Part shown: positions 21,738-32,819 of the stretch, one piece after another
Position numbering within the stretch: position 1 is the stretch's first letter
Layout of the letters: each line of letters starts with the position of its first letter
DNA from: Astrocystis sublimbata
Lineage: Eukaryota; Ascomycota; Sordariomycetes; Xylariales; Xylariaceae
NCBI GenBank assembly: GCA_022453515.1
Contig: JAJNNY010000013.1
Span: 434,001 to 498,000 of the forward strand
Direction: 5' to 3'
Length of the DNA: 64,000 bases
Notes under the pieces: model-generated
Told to the model about the DNA's origin: nothing
Seen by the model: the letters and a program-made list of their open reading frames with translations, nothing else
Databases searched by the model: none
Program-made: the position numbers and the translations under genes

Positions 21738-23035
21738 ATGGCGACTGTCACCCAAGGGGGTATCAACTTGCTCATCTGGACAATTGTTTTCACTATTCTC
21801 GATATAATTTTTATTATTCTCCGTTTCTGGGCCGCTCGCATAATCCGACGAAGCATCCTGGCAGATGACTATTTCATTCTCGTGTCACTGGTAAGTCACC
21901 GCCATTCGATCGATCCTACGCTCCCGCCTGCTGTGCTCATCTATGGTCAAGGCTAGCGTGTTCGCTCTAGACGGAGTGGTTGTCTGGGCTATCTTCGTCG
22001 GCCACATTGGTCATTTCACAACCGAGCTTTCCGCTGCTGAGATAGCAGTGGCCCTTCAAACGATTCCAGCCGCCTATGTAACATGGACAACAGGCACTGC
22101 GGCCTTCAAAATTTCGGTTCTGTTTCTCTATCAGCGCATCTTCACCACCAGGGCTATCAAAATATGGTCTTACGGCTTGATGGGCTTGACCTTCGGGTAT
22201 TGGCTGTCCTTTATGGTAGTCTTCCTTACGACGTGCACGCCTGATATTTCCCAACTATGGAATCCCCGCCCCGGAGGCTTCTGTCGCGACTTGAACATAG
22301 GGCAGCTGGGTTCTGTCAGCACCAACCTCGCCATCGATGTGTTTGTCATCATCCTACCAATGCCCTTCTTATGGAACCTGCAAATGCGCATGCGTAACAA
22401 GATTGCTGTTACTCTGATATTCAGTCTTGGTTTCATGTAGGTCAACCCCATTGGCTACTCTCCCAGTTCCGGTGCAGAAGGTGGTCGCGCAGTTGTGATG
22501 CCTTATTCGCAAGGGCATTGACTAATAGTCACACAGAACTATTGCTATTATGATATGGAGAATCGTAGATCTTGTGACGACCAAGGATGGAGACTTTATT
22601 TACAACGAGCCGACACTGGCGCTTACCACCACGCTAGAGATGTGGTTGTGCATCATTATCGCCTGCTTTCCTACCCTTGGTCCTATCGGAAAGGTCTACA
22701 TTGCCCCAGCTGTATCAAAAATGACTTCGAAGTTTTCTGGAGGCTCGACGCCAAAGACCAAGGGCAGAAGCATCGTCACTTTCGGAAGACTAGGTGGACG
22801 CAACCGCAAAAACTACACGACCATGACCTACGGCAGCCAAGAGCATCTCGAAGAACAGATCGGCGACCCTCAGACAGACAACTGGGAAAGCCCCAGGTAC
22901 CGGCCCGATGCGTGCACAGCGACCCAGATCACGTCGAATGTTGACACGGAAGGGTATCACTTGGAGACACTGCCTAATCCAAGCGCAATACGTGTACAAC
23001 AAGTCGTCCAAACCCACCAAGAGCCACGAGCGTGA
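21738..23035 (+). CDS. SAT4-family/fungal rhodopsin-like seven-helix membrane protein
   Basis: Three exons, 21738-21890, 21952-22436 and 22537-23035, give 378 residues. The N-terminus has a long hydrophobic helix followed by R-RRSILADDYFIL, the DDY motif typical of the SAT4/rhodopsin-like fungal family. Further helices include the GHIGHF turn, ISVLFLYQRIF, the WLSFMVVFLTTC segment followed by W.P...C, DVFVIILPMPFLW, and TLEMWLCIIIACFPTLGP. About seven membrane segments end near residue 260, and the rest is a hydrophilic tail. Members are often found inside secondary-metabolite clusters (the name comes from satratoxin cluster gene SAT4) and are related to PTH11-like receptors. Whether they sense, transport or scaffold is unknown. 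It is divergently paired with the BBE oxidase. Confidence 0.88.
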
Positions 23036-23464
23036 TTTTTGACTCGGCTTAATTATAGAAAATGGCACGTTGAAAACGCTATGTAGGATATAATGGAATA
23101 CGAATACCTCGATCTGGGATTACGAAGACGTTATTTTGTATGGAAGAAGATGCATACTTAGAATACATGAAACTGAGCTCTAGGCACTTGCTTGGCATGG
23201 CGAAATCAAGCTACTGATGTTTTATTTGATTCCTTCTAAAGCTTTCTTACATTGGCAACTTCGGTGTTGAGTTTTGTTGGTGCACATGGAGAATACCCCT
23301 TCGGCATAATGCTAAATTTATGCTTCTTGTCTGCATCTTGAATCGTAGGCCTATGTTCAATATTCATGGTTTCTGACGGCAGTTCGCCTTGTACACTGAC
23401 ACCTTCATGTCGACCGAGCTCATTACCCCTTTCTTGTGCATCTGCTGTGTCCAGACAGTCCCCT
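23036..23464. other. Short convergent intergenic region
   Basis: Between the stops of the SAT4-like gene and the UbiA-family gene, which converge here. Only 3' UTR-like, AT-leaning sequence is seen. Confidence 0.5.
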
Positions 23465-24529
23465 TCAAGTGTTTCCAATGGCCAGGGCAGGAAGCACATA
23501 GAGCGAAGCGTGCCAGAAACACCAGATCCTCCAAGTCCTTGCGTCCGACCTTGGAGAGGAAAGAAGGAGCACCCGCAAGGCGATGACGAAGGCGATCAGA
23601 ATGATGAAAGCCATCGCCATCGGCCCTGCAGACCAAAAGCTACCACAAATACATGACCAAAAACAGACAAAAAATGCTATAGAGACCCTCGAGATTCTCT
23701 CGCCGACAAAAAGTGCGATAGTTTTACGATTCCGAGTCCTGTCGCCGCTTTGATCTTTGAGGTCCTGTATTTGCATCGTTGTCAGAATCACACAACTAAC
23801 AATGGCTGTCCATGTCAATCCTAAGAGGGTAGGAGTGCTGCCGATTCCTGCTGCTATTGATAGCGAGCCGCCGTTGAACAGTCCATACGCGATAGCGATC
23901 AGGATCTCACGTAGGAAGGGCTCATCACCCCCACCGAGGTCATTATACATCCATGATATAATATTAATCAAAACGCCCTGCTGCCATGTGTCGAGCGCAT
24001 AGTTGAGCAGCAAAACGGTCGGAATGGCTCCTAACATCAGTCTTCGCGTCTGGTTCACTTTCAAGCAAAGTGTTAGCCACTCAGGTTGGTATCAACTTCA
24101 TAATATCCATGGAATATTCTATCCCCGTGTGGAATATTGTTTAGAGCAAGGAGAAGAGAATGATAAGAAGAAACTTGATGATAGTCACTCACTGGTGATT
24201 CGTCCTTGTGGGATCGGCCGCCATGGTTTATTGATTTTGTCCTCTACTACAGAATGAGGGGAGCGCTGGTTGGCAAGGTCGAAGATGTAAAGGTTTCCAA
24301 TGTTGAATGCCAACACATAAGGTAACCTAGACAGAATCGTCACTTCTGAGGGCTTTGGAGATGACAACCGGGCGTCAACCACATTAAGCATCGCCAAAGC
24401 ACTGAGAATGCCGAATGCCGTGTTTGGGATTGCAAATGTGAACATGTCACTCTCCACGAATCTCCATGATGTGTAAGCGAATGCAGCTATAAGTCGAAAA
24501 GGTTTCAATAAAGCTTCAAGGTCCATCAT
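23465..24529 (-). CDS. UbiA-family integral membrane prenyltransferase / terpene cyclase-like enzyme
   Basis: Two exons on the minus strand, 24193-24529 and 23465-24057, give 309 residues. The start is the first of two adjacent in-frame ATGs; upstream the frame has no other ATG before a stop. The first aspartate-rich region is FDLANQ (D84) followed by EDKINKPWRPIPQGR (97-110), corresponding to the DxxxDxxNKPxRPxPxG signature. The second is DLKDQSGDRTRNRKT (D211, D214, D218). Eight or so hydrophobic helices surround them. The FTF..PNTAFGI start and WMYNDLGGGDE segment match a fungus-specific UbiA subfamily found in secondary-metabolite clusters, which includes membrane sesquiterpene cyclases such as Fma-TC. 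It could cyclise farnesyl diphosphate or prenylate a small acceptor. It is the only scaffold-forming candidate in the 19-39 kb block. The biochemical choice is an inference. Confidence 0.9.
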
Positions 24530-25729
24530 CGCCGGGATTAGAAGCGAGAAAGCTGTAGTAGATCGTTGAATCAGGGAGGGTTGGTACAATCCATCATCTC
24601 CTGTCTTATGTTTTACTAAATCCTTTTGATGTCGCCGAGGTGTTCAGTATCTCCTATTCTCGAGGGCCCACCCCTTTTGACATAGATCAGGAAGGTCTGC
24701 CATGGGCGGAACTGCGGAAGTCCTACTTGCGTTGTCATTGAACATCTCTATCTTATGACATTACTTGACTACTTGGCGAATGATGGTTCGCTAACGGTTC
24801 ATAGCAACAGGGAATTATGTATTTTTCGATCGAACGTGACATGACGCGTTGCGGTAACGAATGATGAGACCTTATCAGGCGTACTTACTGTGTCGGCTCT
24901 GTTTCTCACTTAAGCTCGTTCGCACCGAAGTAAACGAGATTGCTAGACCTCGGTCATGGTACATGTTCTGCCAAATTCAAAACTTGAAGTCGCCATGTTG
25001 CCTCCTATTTGGTCAGGACAGGCATCAACCATCCAGTCCCCGATAAAAACCGAACGGAATAGCCTTAAGAAAACCGTTTTCACCGCCCTTTTGCAATGCT
25101 ACATCAATCTTGCTTGTCTTGTCCTAGATGTTCTGGACATTGTTGTATGGCGGTGTTCACAGAAGCAGTCACAGTCAATTGATTCCCCCTATTCTCACCA
25201 ACACAATTAGGCCATTGCTCCCTGCATCAAAGCAAAACAATATCATATCATGTCAGCCATAAGCGAGCGAACGTGCTAAGCGCTTAGACTTCTATGGATT
25301 GAATGTGCATGTCTGAGTGAGAAAAGTCCTACTCTGATGCTACACTGAACCTCCGCCCTGTTCTCCAAGCATCGGAACTCTCCACCCCACCAATGCGGAA
25401 CCCAGGAAACGCTTAAATCTGACAAACCAAGAGGTGTACTTCTACAATGTCAGAGTGAGGTCGCATCTGATTGACTGTGCCGCCTCCAATACTTGTCCGG
25501 AGCCTAAACGTCTGTAAGTAATCGGGAATTGCACACTGCAGGGGTTACCGTGCGGCGTGAGACGGCAGACAATCCGACAATCCGACAAGTGCTACTCTTT
25601 ACCAAAGAGTGTAGGGATTGAAAAGATTTCAACTCCGTCTTCAACGCCCATCTATCTGATTGATTTTAGTTTATTCGTCACCGAAACCCTGACTAGGCAG
25701 CCTAACAGACCAGGACCCTTTCTTCCACC
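24530..25729. promoter_or_regulatory. Divergent promoter region between the UbiA-family and SDR genes
   Basis: The UbiA-family gene reads left and the SDR reads right from this 1.2 kb stretch. It contains a small inverted repeat CTCGTT...AACGAG near 24915-24940. No coding sequence is supported. Confidence 0.5.
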
Positions 25730-26826
25730 ATGCAGCCCCCGTTTCCAAGCCCAGTTGAGACGTGGCGCAATGACACTTATGAAGCCATCTCGCCGTCTCG
25801 TCCAGAGCTTAGCGTCGCTGGAAAGACAGTGGCCATTCTAGGAGCGGTAGGCAAACCCTGTTACCCTTAAGCGAGAAATGATCCTTCTACTCTCAGTCTG
25901 AGAGTCCGAGACTCAAATACTGAACATGTGAACGGGACAGGGTAGTGGCATCGGGCAAGAGACAGCGCTGGCGTTTGCTGCCGCTGGAGCCTCCAAGATA
26001 GCGCTCCTGGGCCGCAGAGAGGCAGCTTTGAAAGACACAGCGGCCAAGGTTGAAGAAGCTAGTAAATGCTCTGCGACTGTCCACGTCGCCGATGTCACCG
26101 ACGAAGACAGCATGAAGAGAGCTGCGACCTCTGTTGGCAAATGGAACGTCCTTATCTTTTGCTCTGGCTTTTGTCCGACACCCTCGCCGGTCGCTTCATG
26201 TGAAGTAGGAAACTGGTGGAAAGGGTTTGAAGTAAGCAGTCTTCCTTCATCTACCATAGTGTGCCAGTCCTTTTGGCACAATTTTGTCGATACTGACAAG
26301 GGTTTGGCGATCCTCAGACCAATGTAAAGGGCACTGTCCTAGCAGCAAAGATATTTCTGCCCACCGCAGACCGTCCTGATGCCACTTTCTTAGGCGTCGT
26401 CAGTGACACTTCGATTCTCCCTGTGGCCTATCTGCCTGGGCTCTCACCCTATATCTCATCGAAGCTTGCCCAAGCGAAGGTCTTCGAGTTTCTGGCAGCT
26501 GAGAATTCTGACATCTTCATCGCTTCTATTCACCCAGGTATGATCGAGACCGACAACTTTAACCGAACAGGTGCTAGCCCCGACGGACTCCCAATGGATA
26601 AGGGTGAGTAGCACCTTCAATCTCAAACTCCCGCTAATTCTACTACTAACGGAGATACTCAGTGCAACTTCCCGCCCACTTCTTGCTCTGGATGGCAAGC
26701 CCTGAAGCTTCATTCCTCAGAGGGCGCTGTGCTCATGCCAACTGGGATGTTGAAGAGCTGAAGACTCTGAAGGCCAAGTTCGCTGAAAGTCTTTTCATGA
26801 CTTTCGGATCTAAGGGACTGCCTTGA
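25730..26826 (+). CDS. Short-chain dehydrogenase/reductase (classical SDR)
   Basis: Four exons, 25730-25846, 25941-26231, 26318-26603 and 26663-26826, give 285 residues, normal for classical SDRs. The nucleotide-binding motif is GAGSGIG (38-44), followed by an ALLGRRE strand. Its Arg suggests NADP(H), though this is inference. The catalytic set is S168, Y181 and K185 in the YISSK motif, and HPGMIETDNF matches the segment after the active site. An extra N-terminal 30 residues (PFPSPVETWRNDTYEAISPSRPEL) precedes the Rossmann fold, as in a group of fungal SDRs that start with a WHxxxY-like leader. It would oxidise or reduce a hydroxyl or ketone of the cluster product. It is divergent from the UbiA-family gene. 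Confidence 0.92.
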
Positions 26827-27818
26827 AATCTGAATGGTGCAACTAGGAAGCACACTCATTGCTATATGAGAGTATTTAGGAATAGAGTCGGTCGAATTGT
26901 CAAGAAGTCGAACTCGCCGAACAACGGCATATGCAATAATAAAGACCAGTTGAATGGCCACACAACTTGTAGTGCATCAGAGTGTAATGCATGACTCTAG
27001 ATAGTGAATACCATGTAAATTTGCGCCAATCTCCATTCTCAATGAGCAACTACTCGTCAATACTGAATCCAAAACAATAATTACCGTGAAATGATACAAT
27101 GTAGTTTTCCTCTCGAGTTGATCCTTCAGACTTCTCTGAAATTACTGCAGACTAGCACAAAATCATATGCATAGGTCTTTAGACTCGCTCTTCTCCAGAT
27201 CCCCCTATTCCTTTCATCATGCAGTCATCTGGATCATCGTGCTTGCCTAGATTGACGCGGTCAGCCGGTAGTGGTGATAAGCTGGCTGTCTACCTGGGTA
27301 CTATGTACCGAGTGGTCCTAGTCGATCTTTCGTCACAACCACCCCACTTCAAGCTACACATACGACAAAAGCCAGTGAGGGTACGTTCTCACGAGGAAGG
27401 CGATAATTGCAGTCATCAGAATCTAGGGACCTTTACATCATACCACTCACGTTGTAATCTTGTATAGGACTACTGAATTACTCTGATTGCTCCATATACA
27501 TGGAACGTCGGTGACCGATCTTTCACCAGGCATGAGCCATCTCCACACACCAAGAAAAAGAAGGAGAAAAGCAAGGTTGCATGCATGGATTTCATTGCCA
27601 AGTATTATTAGTCAATATACGATCTAGACACGATATCGACGGCCTTGTTATAACCGGGCTCTTGATGATAGGAAAGTGTCCGAAATGCATGTGCACTACA
27701 CGTGCGTGCTGGAGTTCACATTGCTCTTGACAAACGGTTTTTTTCGAAAGCTCCCTCCTTCACGTTACCATCCCTTTCCAGTGCCGTCGCATATCATTGT
27801 CACGTATCGACTCTTGTT
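26827..27818. other. Intergenic region between SDR and first P450
   Basis: About 1 kb of AT-leaning sequence; the last few hundred bases should hold the P450 promoter. No gene supported. Confidence 0.5.
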
Positions 27819-29809
27819 ATGGCACTAACCCTACTCAGCACCACAGCAAGCACTGCTGGAGTAGTGCTCGGGCTTCTTGCCCATCAAGGTGTCTTTATTC
27901 GCGGGGAATGGCATGTTCAGGCACCTGAGATTCTCATATCCCATCTCTTAGTATTTGGTTTTCTATCAACTGGAGCTTTTCTGTTCCGTGCCTCTGACCT
28001 GGGTTATGTATTCACGGCCAGTCTTAACGTCGTCATTCTATACTTGATTACGCTTCTCACCAGTGTCCTGAGCTACCGTATCTGGTTTCACCCCTTATCT
28101 AGAGCAGGGTTCAAAGGACCGCTACTGATGAGAACATCGAAGCTATGGCATGTGTGGCAATGTAGGAATTCGATGAATCATCATATAATGGAAAGTCTAC
28201 ATCGAGAGTTTGGAGACTTCATAAGAACTGGTAGTTACCCCCAACTGCTTCTCGTTTCTTGAGCTAACTCCGGGGTACCTTGAAAGGGCCATCTGAAATA
28301 GCAATATTTCATCCGGATGTGTTCCTAGCCACAGATGGCCCGAAAACGGAATGCGTCAAGTCGGAGTGGTACGATCTCTTACACCCAGAAAGCTCACTCC
28401 TTACAACACGAGATCGCACAATTCACGATGAGCGTCGAAGGGACTGGAAGTTATGTTTTAGTCCTCAAGGTTAGCTTACCATATGATAAGTCATTAATTG
28501 AGCGCATCTCATTAACATTGTGTCCCTGTGTAGCACTCGCCTATCATTTCCAAAAGACGTTGAAGCACATCGATATCCTCGACGAAGTCATCGAAGCGAA
28601 AATCAAGAAAAACGAGCCATGTGAGATGCGAGATCTGTTCTACTGGCTTGGGTTTGACATCATGGGCGACTTCGTCTTCAACAAGTCATTCAACATGCTC
28701 AGCAGTGGCAAATGGCATCATATGGTCGTCAACCTACAAAGAGCATTGGCGCTTCTAGGGCCTACCAGTCCCGCCCCTTGGCTCATACAACTTGCTTTTC
28801 GAGTGTTCCCACGCGTTTGGCGAATTGGGGATTGGTTCAAGATGACTGACTGGACTCACGTCCAAATCGGCGAGCGCCTGAAAGCCGGTTACGAGAAGCA
28901 GCCTACTCCAGACCTAGTGCACTACCTTCTTGAACAGAGCGACGAGCCTCGAGGCGCTGAAAGTATACGAAAAATGCGAGGGGACAGTCTCAATGCAATT
29001 GTTGCTGGAAGGTTTGTTACGAACTCGGTCCACAACACTACAACTAGCTGTGCTTCAGATACTGACTAACAGCAACTAGTGAGCCAATTCCAGTCGTCTT
29101 GATAGGAATATTCGCAGAATTGGCACGCAAGCCAGAGCATATCGAAGCTGTCTTTCAAGAAGTGCAAGAAATCGATATAAGCGATACAAAAGCCTTGAGC
29201 ACATCACCTCATCTCAATGCTGTAATACAAGAGGCATTGCGCTTGTACACCGTCTTACCGACTGCTGGCCCGAGGAAAGTTGGGCAGAGTGGACTTACAG
29301 TGAACGGTGTTTTCATCCCACCGTATACTACAATCATCAATCCCCGATATTCGATACACAGAAGTGAGGATTTACCCAACCACACTATGAGCAATCGGAA
29401 TTCTTGCTGATATAAGCATTATCTAGGGGACGACTGCTTTGAGAAGGCCGACGAATTCATCCCTGAGCGTTGGACAACCCGCCGGGAGATGATTCGAAAC
29501 GTGTCGGCTTATAACCCATGGGGAACAGGTATGGCTCTTGTCTATCACATTGACTCTAGTCTCCTTTTAGTCTAGTTATCTGGGCATCACATCTGACTCA
29601 TTCAATCTGCATTTATTGTAGGTCACTACAGTTGTATCGCACGCCCCATGGCGATTGATGTTTTGAGAGCTACAACGGCGCGACTTATTAAAAGATATCG
29701 CTTCCGTCTTGCCCCAGGTGAGACGGGCAAAAGAGTACTCGAAGACATGAAAGACCAGTTGGCGCCAAACCCTGGGAATCTGACATTGATATACGAATTA
29801 AGAATGTGA
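27819..29809 (+). CDS. Cytochrome P450 monooxygenase with atypical I-helix (P450 A)
   Basis: Six exons, 27819-28230, 28287-28469, 28534-29011, 29080-29363, 29427-29528 and 29622-29809, give 548 residues. Three N-terminal hydrophobic helices (residues about 1-90) anchor it in the ER. The ExxR motif is EALR (409-412), and the PERF-like segment reads FIPERW. The haem motif is WGTGHYSCIA with Cys491, carrying Trp instead of the usual Phe and Ala instead of the last Gly. The I-helix reads AGSEPIP (356-362) where AGxDTT is usual, so the acid-threonine pair for O2 activation is replaced by Glu-Pro. Intron positions correspond to those of the P450 at 35831-37913. It probably oxidises the cluster scaffold, but the unusual residues allow other chemistry. 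Confidence 0.92.
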
Positions 29810-31097
29810 TGGGCTTATTCGTGGGTGGTCAGACGGAAACAGCACCAATCATGGTAGCATTAACCCAGTATATAAGTCCTTGGCGGGCGGCGGCGCTAGT
29901 GGAATTCGCAAAAACTGAGAATCTCACCCAAATTCCATAACATTGCCTGAGTGTTATGTCACACGTAATCCTCTACGGTAGATCTCAAAAAGCCTCAGTT
30001 ACAACGTTCCGACTATCTGGCGTCTCATATCCACCCTGCTCGCCTGCCACCCTTAGTAAAGATGATGCCTGTCCAGATCTTATGTGCATATAGCTGCAGG
30101 GCAGTTTAACGGGTAGGATTCTGTCACCGTCGCAGTATTAGGTGTACAGCAGAGGCGCAATGAACGCACTAGGTACAAGGATGTTTCGGCAAGAGGTGAG
30201 CCCTACGGTTTTACTCCATTCGTCGATCAATATCAATCTTCATCCGCAGGACTGGATGCTGTGCCACAAATCCAACCCATGCTTTTCCGATAGATTGACC
30301 ACAACCACGTAGACATGATTATGATCTTAAGCAACTAGCGGGGTTGGCATAAGCCGACGTAGTATCATACGCTGCCACCAACAACGATTAGTGCATCAGG
30401 ATTGGAAAATACTACAAGAAAAACCCTCAGGCTTAGTAGATGCTATGTGGTACGAAGTATTAGCGTTAAAACATGCATTCACGGCAATTAAACTTGATAG
30501 TATGCATTAAAGTAGGTTTGCCAAGTATCACTCATAGGAAGAATATCTAGTGCCGAGAAAGGAGCTCGTAGACCTAGTTTTAGATGATCTCAGGTAAGTT
30601 TCAAAGTGTAAAAAGGGAATAATAAGAAGCTACTTATCAGCATGAGCAAGCGGTCTCCCATTCACCTGATCTTATTATCTAAGGGACGTAGTATAGGCCT
30701 ACTTCTCCGTGATATCTCTTGAAGGTCCCTCGTAATAGCTGAGTTTTATTTGACATAGAATGGCCAACATGGGCAAACGGCTATACAATATCACCCCATC
30801 TGACAAGCCAATATTGTGACATTCTAAATTCGTTTCCCCGTAATCATGTAGAAGGATGCGGAGGGCTTATGTTGTGCGAACAGTTTTCCCCTGAGTGGCT
30901 CTCCTGTGTAGAGCACGATATCAGCAAAGAGAGTTTATTGGTCAATCATGTTATATCAAGAGCATGCATAAATAAACAAGTAGCCTATGTTCCACTCAAT
31001 AATATTCTCAATGTGTGTTTCCTACTGCCCAGCGTTTTAAAGCCAATAGGTTGTTATTACCCTATATCACACATCGACTCGCCTTACGCCCGTGACC
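29810..31097. other. Intergenic region between P450 A and the second BBE oxidase
   Basis: No gene supported. AT-leaning, with only short chance frames. The last part should contain the promoter of the BBE gene. Confidence 0.5.
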
Positions 31098-32819
31098 ATG
31101 CGGTTCAATGTCAAGAACGGGTCTTGGCTCTTGCTCTTGTGGGCCAGCGTCACTGCAAGTCGAACAATCTCTTCTGGAAATTCTTCTGATAGGTGCCGGT
31201 CGATCCCCGGTGATAAATCATGGCCTAAAACACCAGAATGGCAGGCTTTGAACAAGACCGTTGAGGGACGACTGATTGCCACTGTTCCTATTGCCGCCCC
31301 CTGCCACGACTCCTTTCAGGGAACTCCGACGTATGACGAAGACCAATGTGCCACCCTTCGAAATGTGTGGTTTCTACCGGAAACACACTTACCATCGTCG
31401 TCATCGCCGATGGCCTACACGTTCTCGAATGATACATGTAACCCTTGGTTGGCTCCGGATACACCTTGCACAATAGGGTACCACGTGGCATATGCCATCA
31501 ATGTTACAAGTGTATCCGATATTCAGGCTGGCCTCCACTTTGCGAATAACCACAACGTACGACTTGTTACTCGTAACACCGGTCACGATTATCTTGGTCG
31601 GTCAACAGGGGCTCATGCGCTCGGTCTGTGGACACACAATCTGAAGACCATCGAACAGATTACATACCAAGGAGCAGACTACGATGGAGTTGCCCTGAAA
31701 ATAGGTGCAGGTGTCATGGCAATTGATGCATATACTTTTGCGTCGTCTCATGGCCTTCAAGTAGTCGGTGGGAATTGCCCAACTGTTGGACTGGCTGGCG
31801 GCTACTCCCAAGGTGGTGGCCACGGCCCCATGGCTTCAAAGCGCGGCTTGGGGGCGGACCAAGTCTTAGAGTGTGAGATAATCACGGCAGATGGAAAACT
31901 CCTCACAGCCAACAGCGTCACAAATAGCGATCTGTTCTGGGCGATACGAGGTGGCGGCGGAGGCACATTTGGCATCGTGGTCTCTATGACTATCAAAGCG
32001 TTCCCAGATACCTACGCATCTGCCAGTTTCATTACTATCAATGACAACGGTACAAACACTGACGCCATTTATGAATTCCTCGGAAAGTTCATCACTGGCA
32101 CCATTCCCAACTTGGTAGACGCTGGCGTTTATGCCCTCTTCAGTCTTACTCCGGAAGGGTTCGGGATGAATCCAGCTTTCGCCCCTGGCATGCACCAGGA
32201 AGAGCTCGATACCCTTATGAGACCGGCCATTGATGCCATGGAGAGCTTGAATCTCCAATATGAGTATTCTTCATTTGAGAACACCAGCTTCCTAGCTGCG
32301 TATCAAGCGCTCCCTGCTCAATGGAACGTATCAGATTACAACACTGGAGGGAGATTGGTCACCCGAGACGCCGCGTTCAACGAGACTGATGCCTTAGTTC
32401 AGGCTATTCGAAACATTGGATCTCGCACACTGTTCACAGGTGTCTGTTTCAATGTCTCTAAGTCTGTGAAGTCGCCGGACGATGTCGCCGTGAACCCCTA
32501 TTTCCGCAAATCGCTTTTCAACATCTTTTTCGGAGTGCCAATCAACTACACCGATGATGCCGCTAATCGAGCCACACTGAACGAGATAACGAACGAACTT
32601 ACACCGCCAATAGCTGCGCTGCTTCCGAATGGCGGAGCTTACCTCAACGAAGCGGATGTTCAACAGCCAGATTTCCAGTCCGTTTTCTACGGTGACCATT
32701 ATCCAAGACTGCTCAAGATCAAGAAGCAATATGACCCAAGTTCGTTATTCTATACACCGACGGGTGTTGGAAGTGAAGTTTGGGAAGAACAGCCTAGTGG
32801 TAGATTATGCAAGGCGTAG
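31098..32819 (+). CDS. BBE-type FAD-linked oxidoreductase, secreted (copy 2, intronless)
   Basis: A single exon of 573 residues. The start chosen is the ATG at 31098, directly before a clear signal peptide (WLLLLWASVTASRT). The FAD-binding-4 domain has RNTGHDYLGRSTG with His163 and GGNCPTVGLAGGYSQGGGHG with Cys227, the two expected covalent FAD attachments. The BBE domain ends with AYLNEADVQQPDFQSVFYGDHYPRLLKIKKQYDP and the same GRLCKA C-terminus as the copy at 19178-21057. Many N-x-S/T sites fit secretion. Function is presumably O2-dependent oxidation of a cluster intermediate. Unlike copy 1 it has no introns, which suggests different histories. Start and family are secure; substrate unknown. 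Confidence 0.94.
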   Translation: MRFNVKNGSWLLLLWASVTASRTISSGNSSDRCRSIPGDKSWPKTPEWQALNKTVEGRLIATVPIAAPCHDSFQGTPTYDEDQCATLRNVWFLPETHLPSSSSPMAYTFSNDTCNPWLAPDTPCTIGYHVAYAINVTSVSDIQAGLHFANNHNVRLVTRNTGHDYLGRSTGAHALGLWTHNLKTIEQITYQGADYDGVALKIGAGVMAIDAYTFASSHGLQVVGGNCPTVGLAGGYSQGGGHGPMASKRGLGADQVLECEIITADGKLLTANSVTNSDLFWAIRGGGGGTFGIVVSMTIKAFPDTYASASFITINDNGTNTDAIYEFLGKFITGTIPNLVDAGVYALFSLTPEGFGMNPAFAPGMHQEELDTLMRPAIDAMESLNLQYEYSSFENTSFLAAYQALPAQWNVSDYNTGGRLVTRDAAFNETDALVQAIRNIGSRTLFTGVCFNVSKSVKSPDDVAVNPYFRKSLFNIFFGVPINYTDDAANRATLNEITNELTPPIAALLPNGGAYLNEADVQQPDFQSVFYGDHYPRLLKIKKQYDPSSLFYTPTGVGSEVWEEQPSGRLCKA

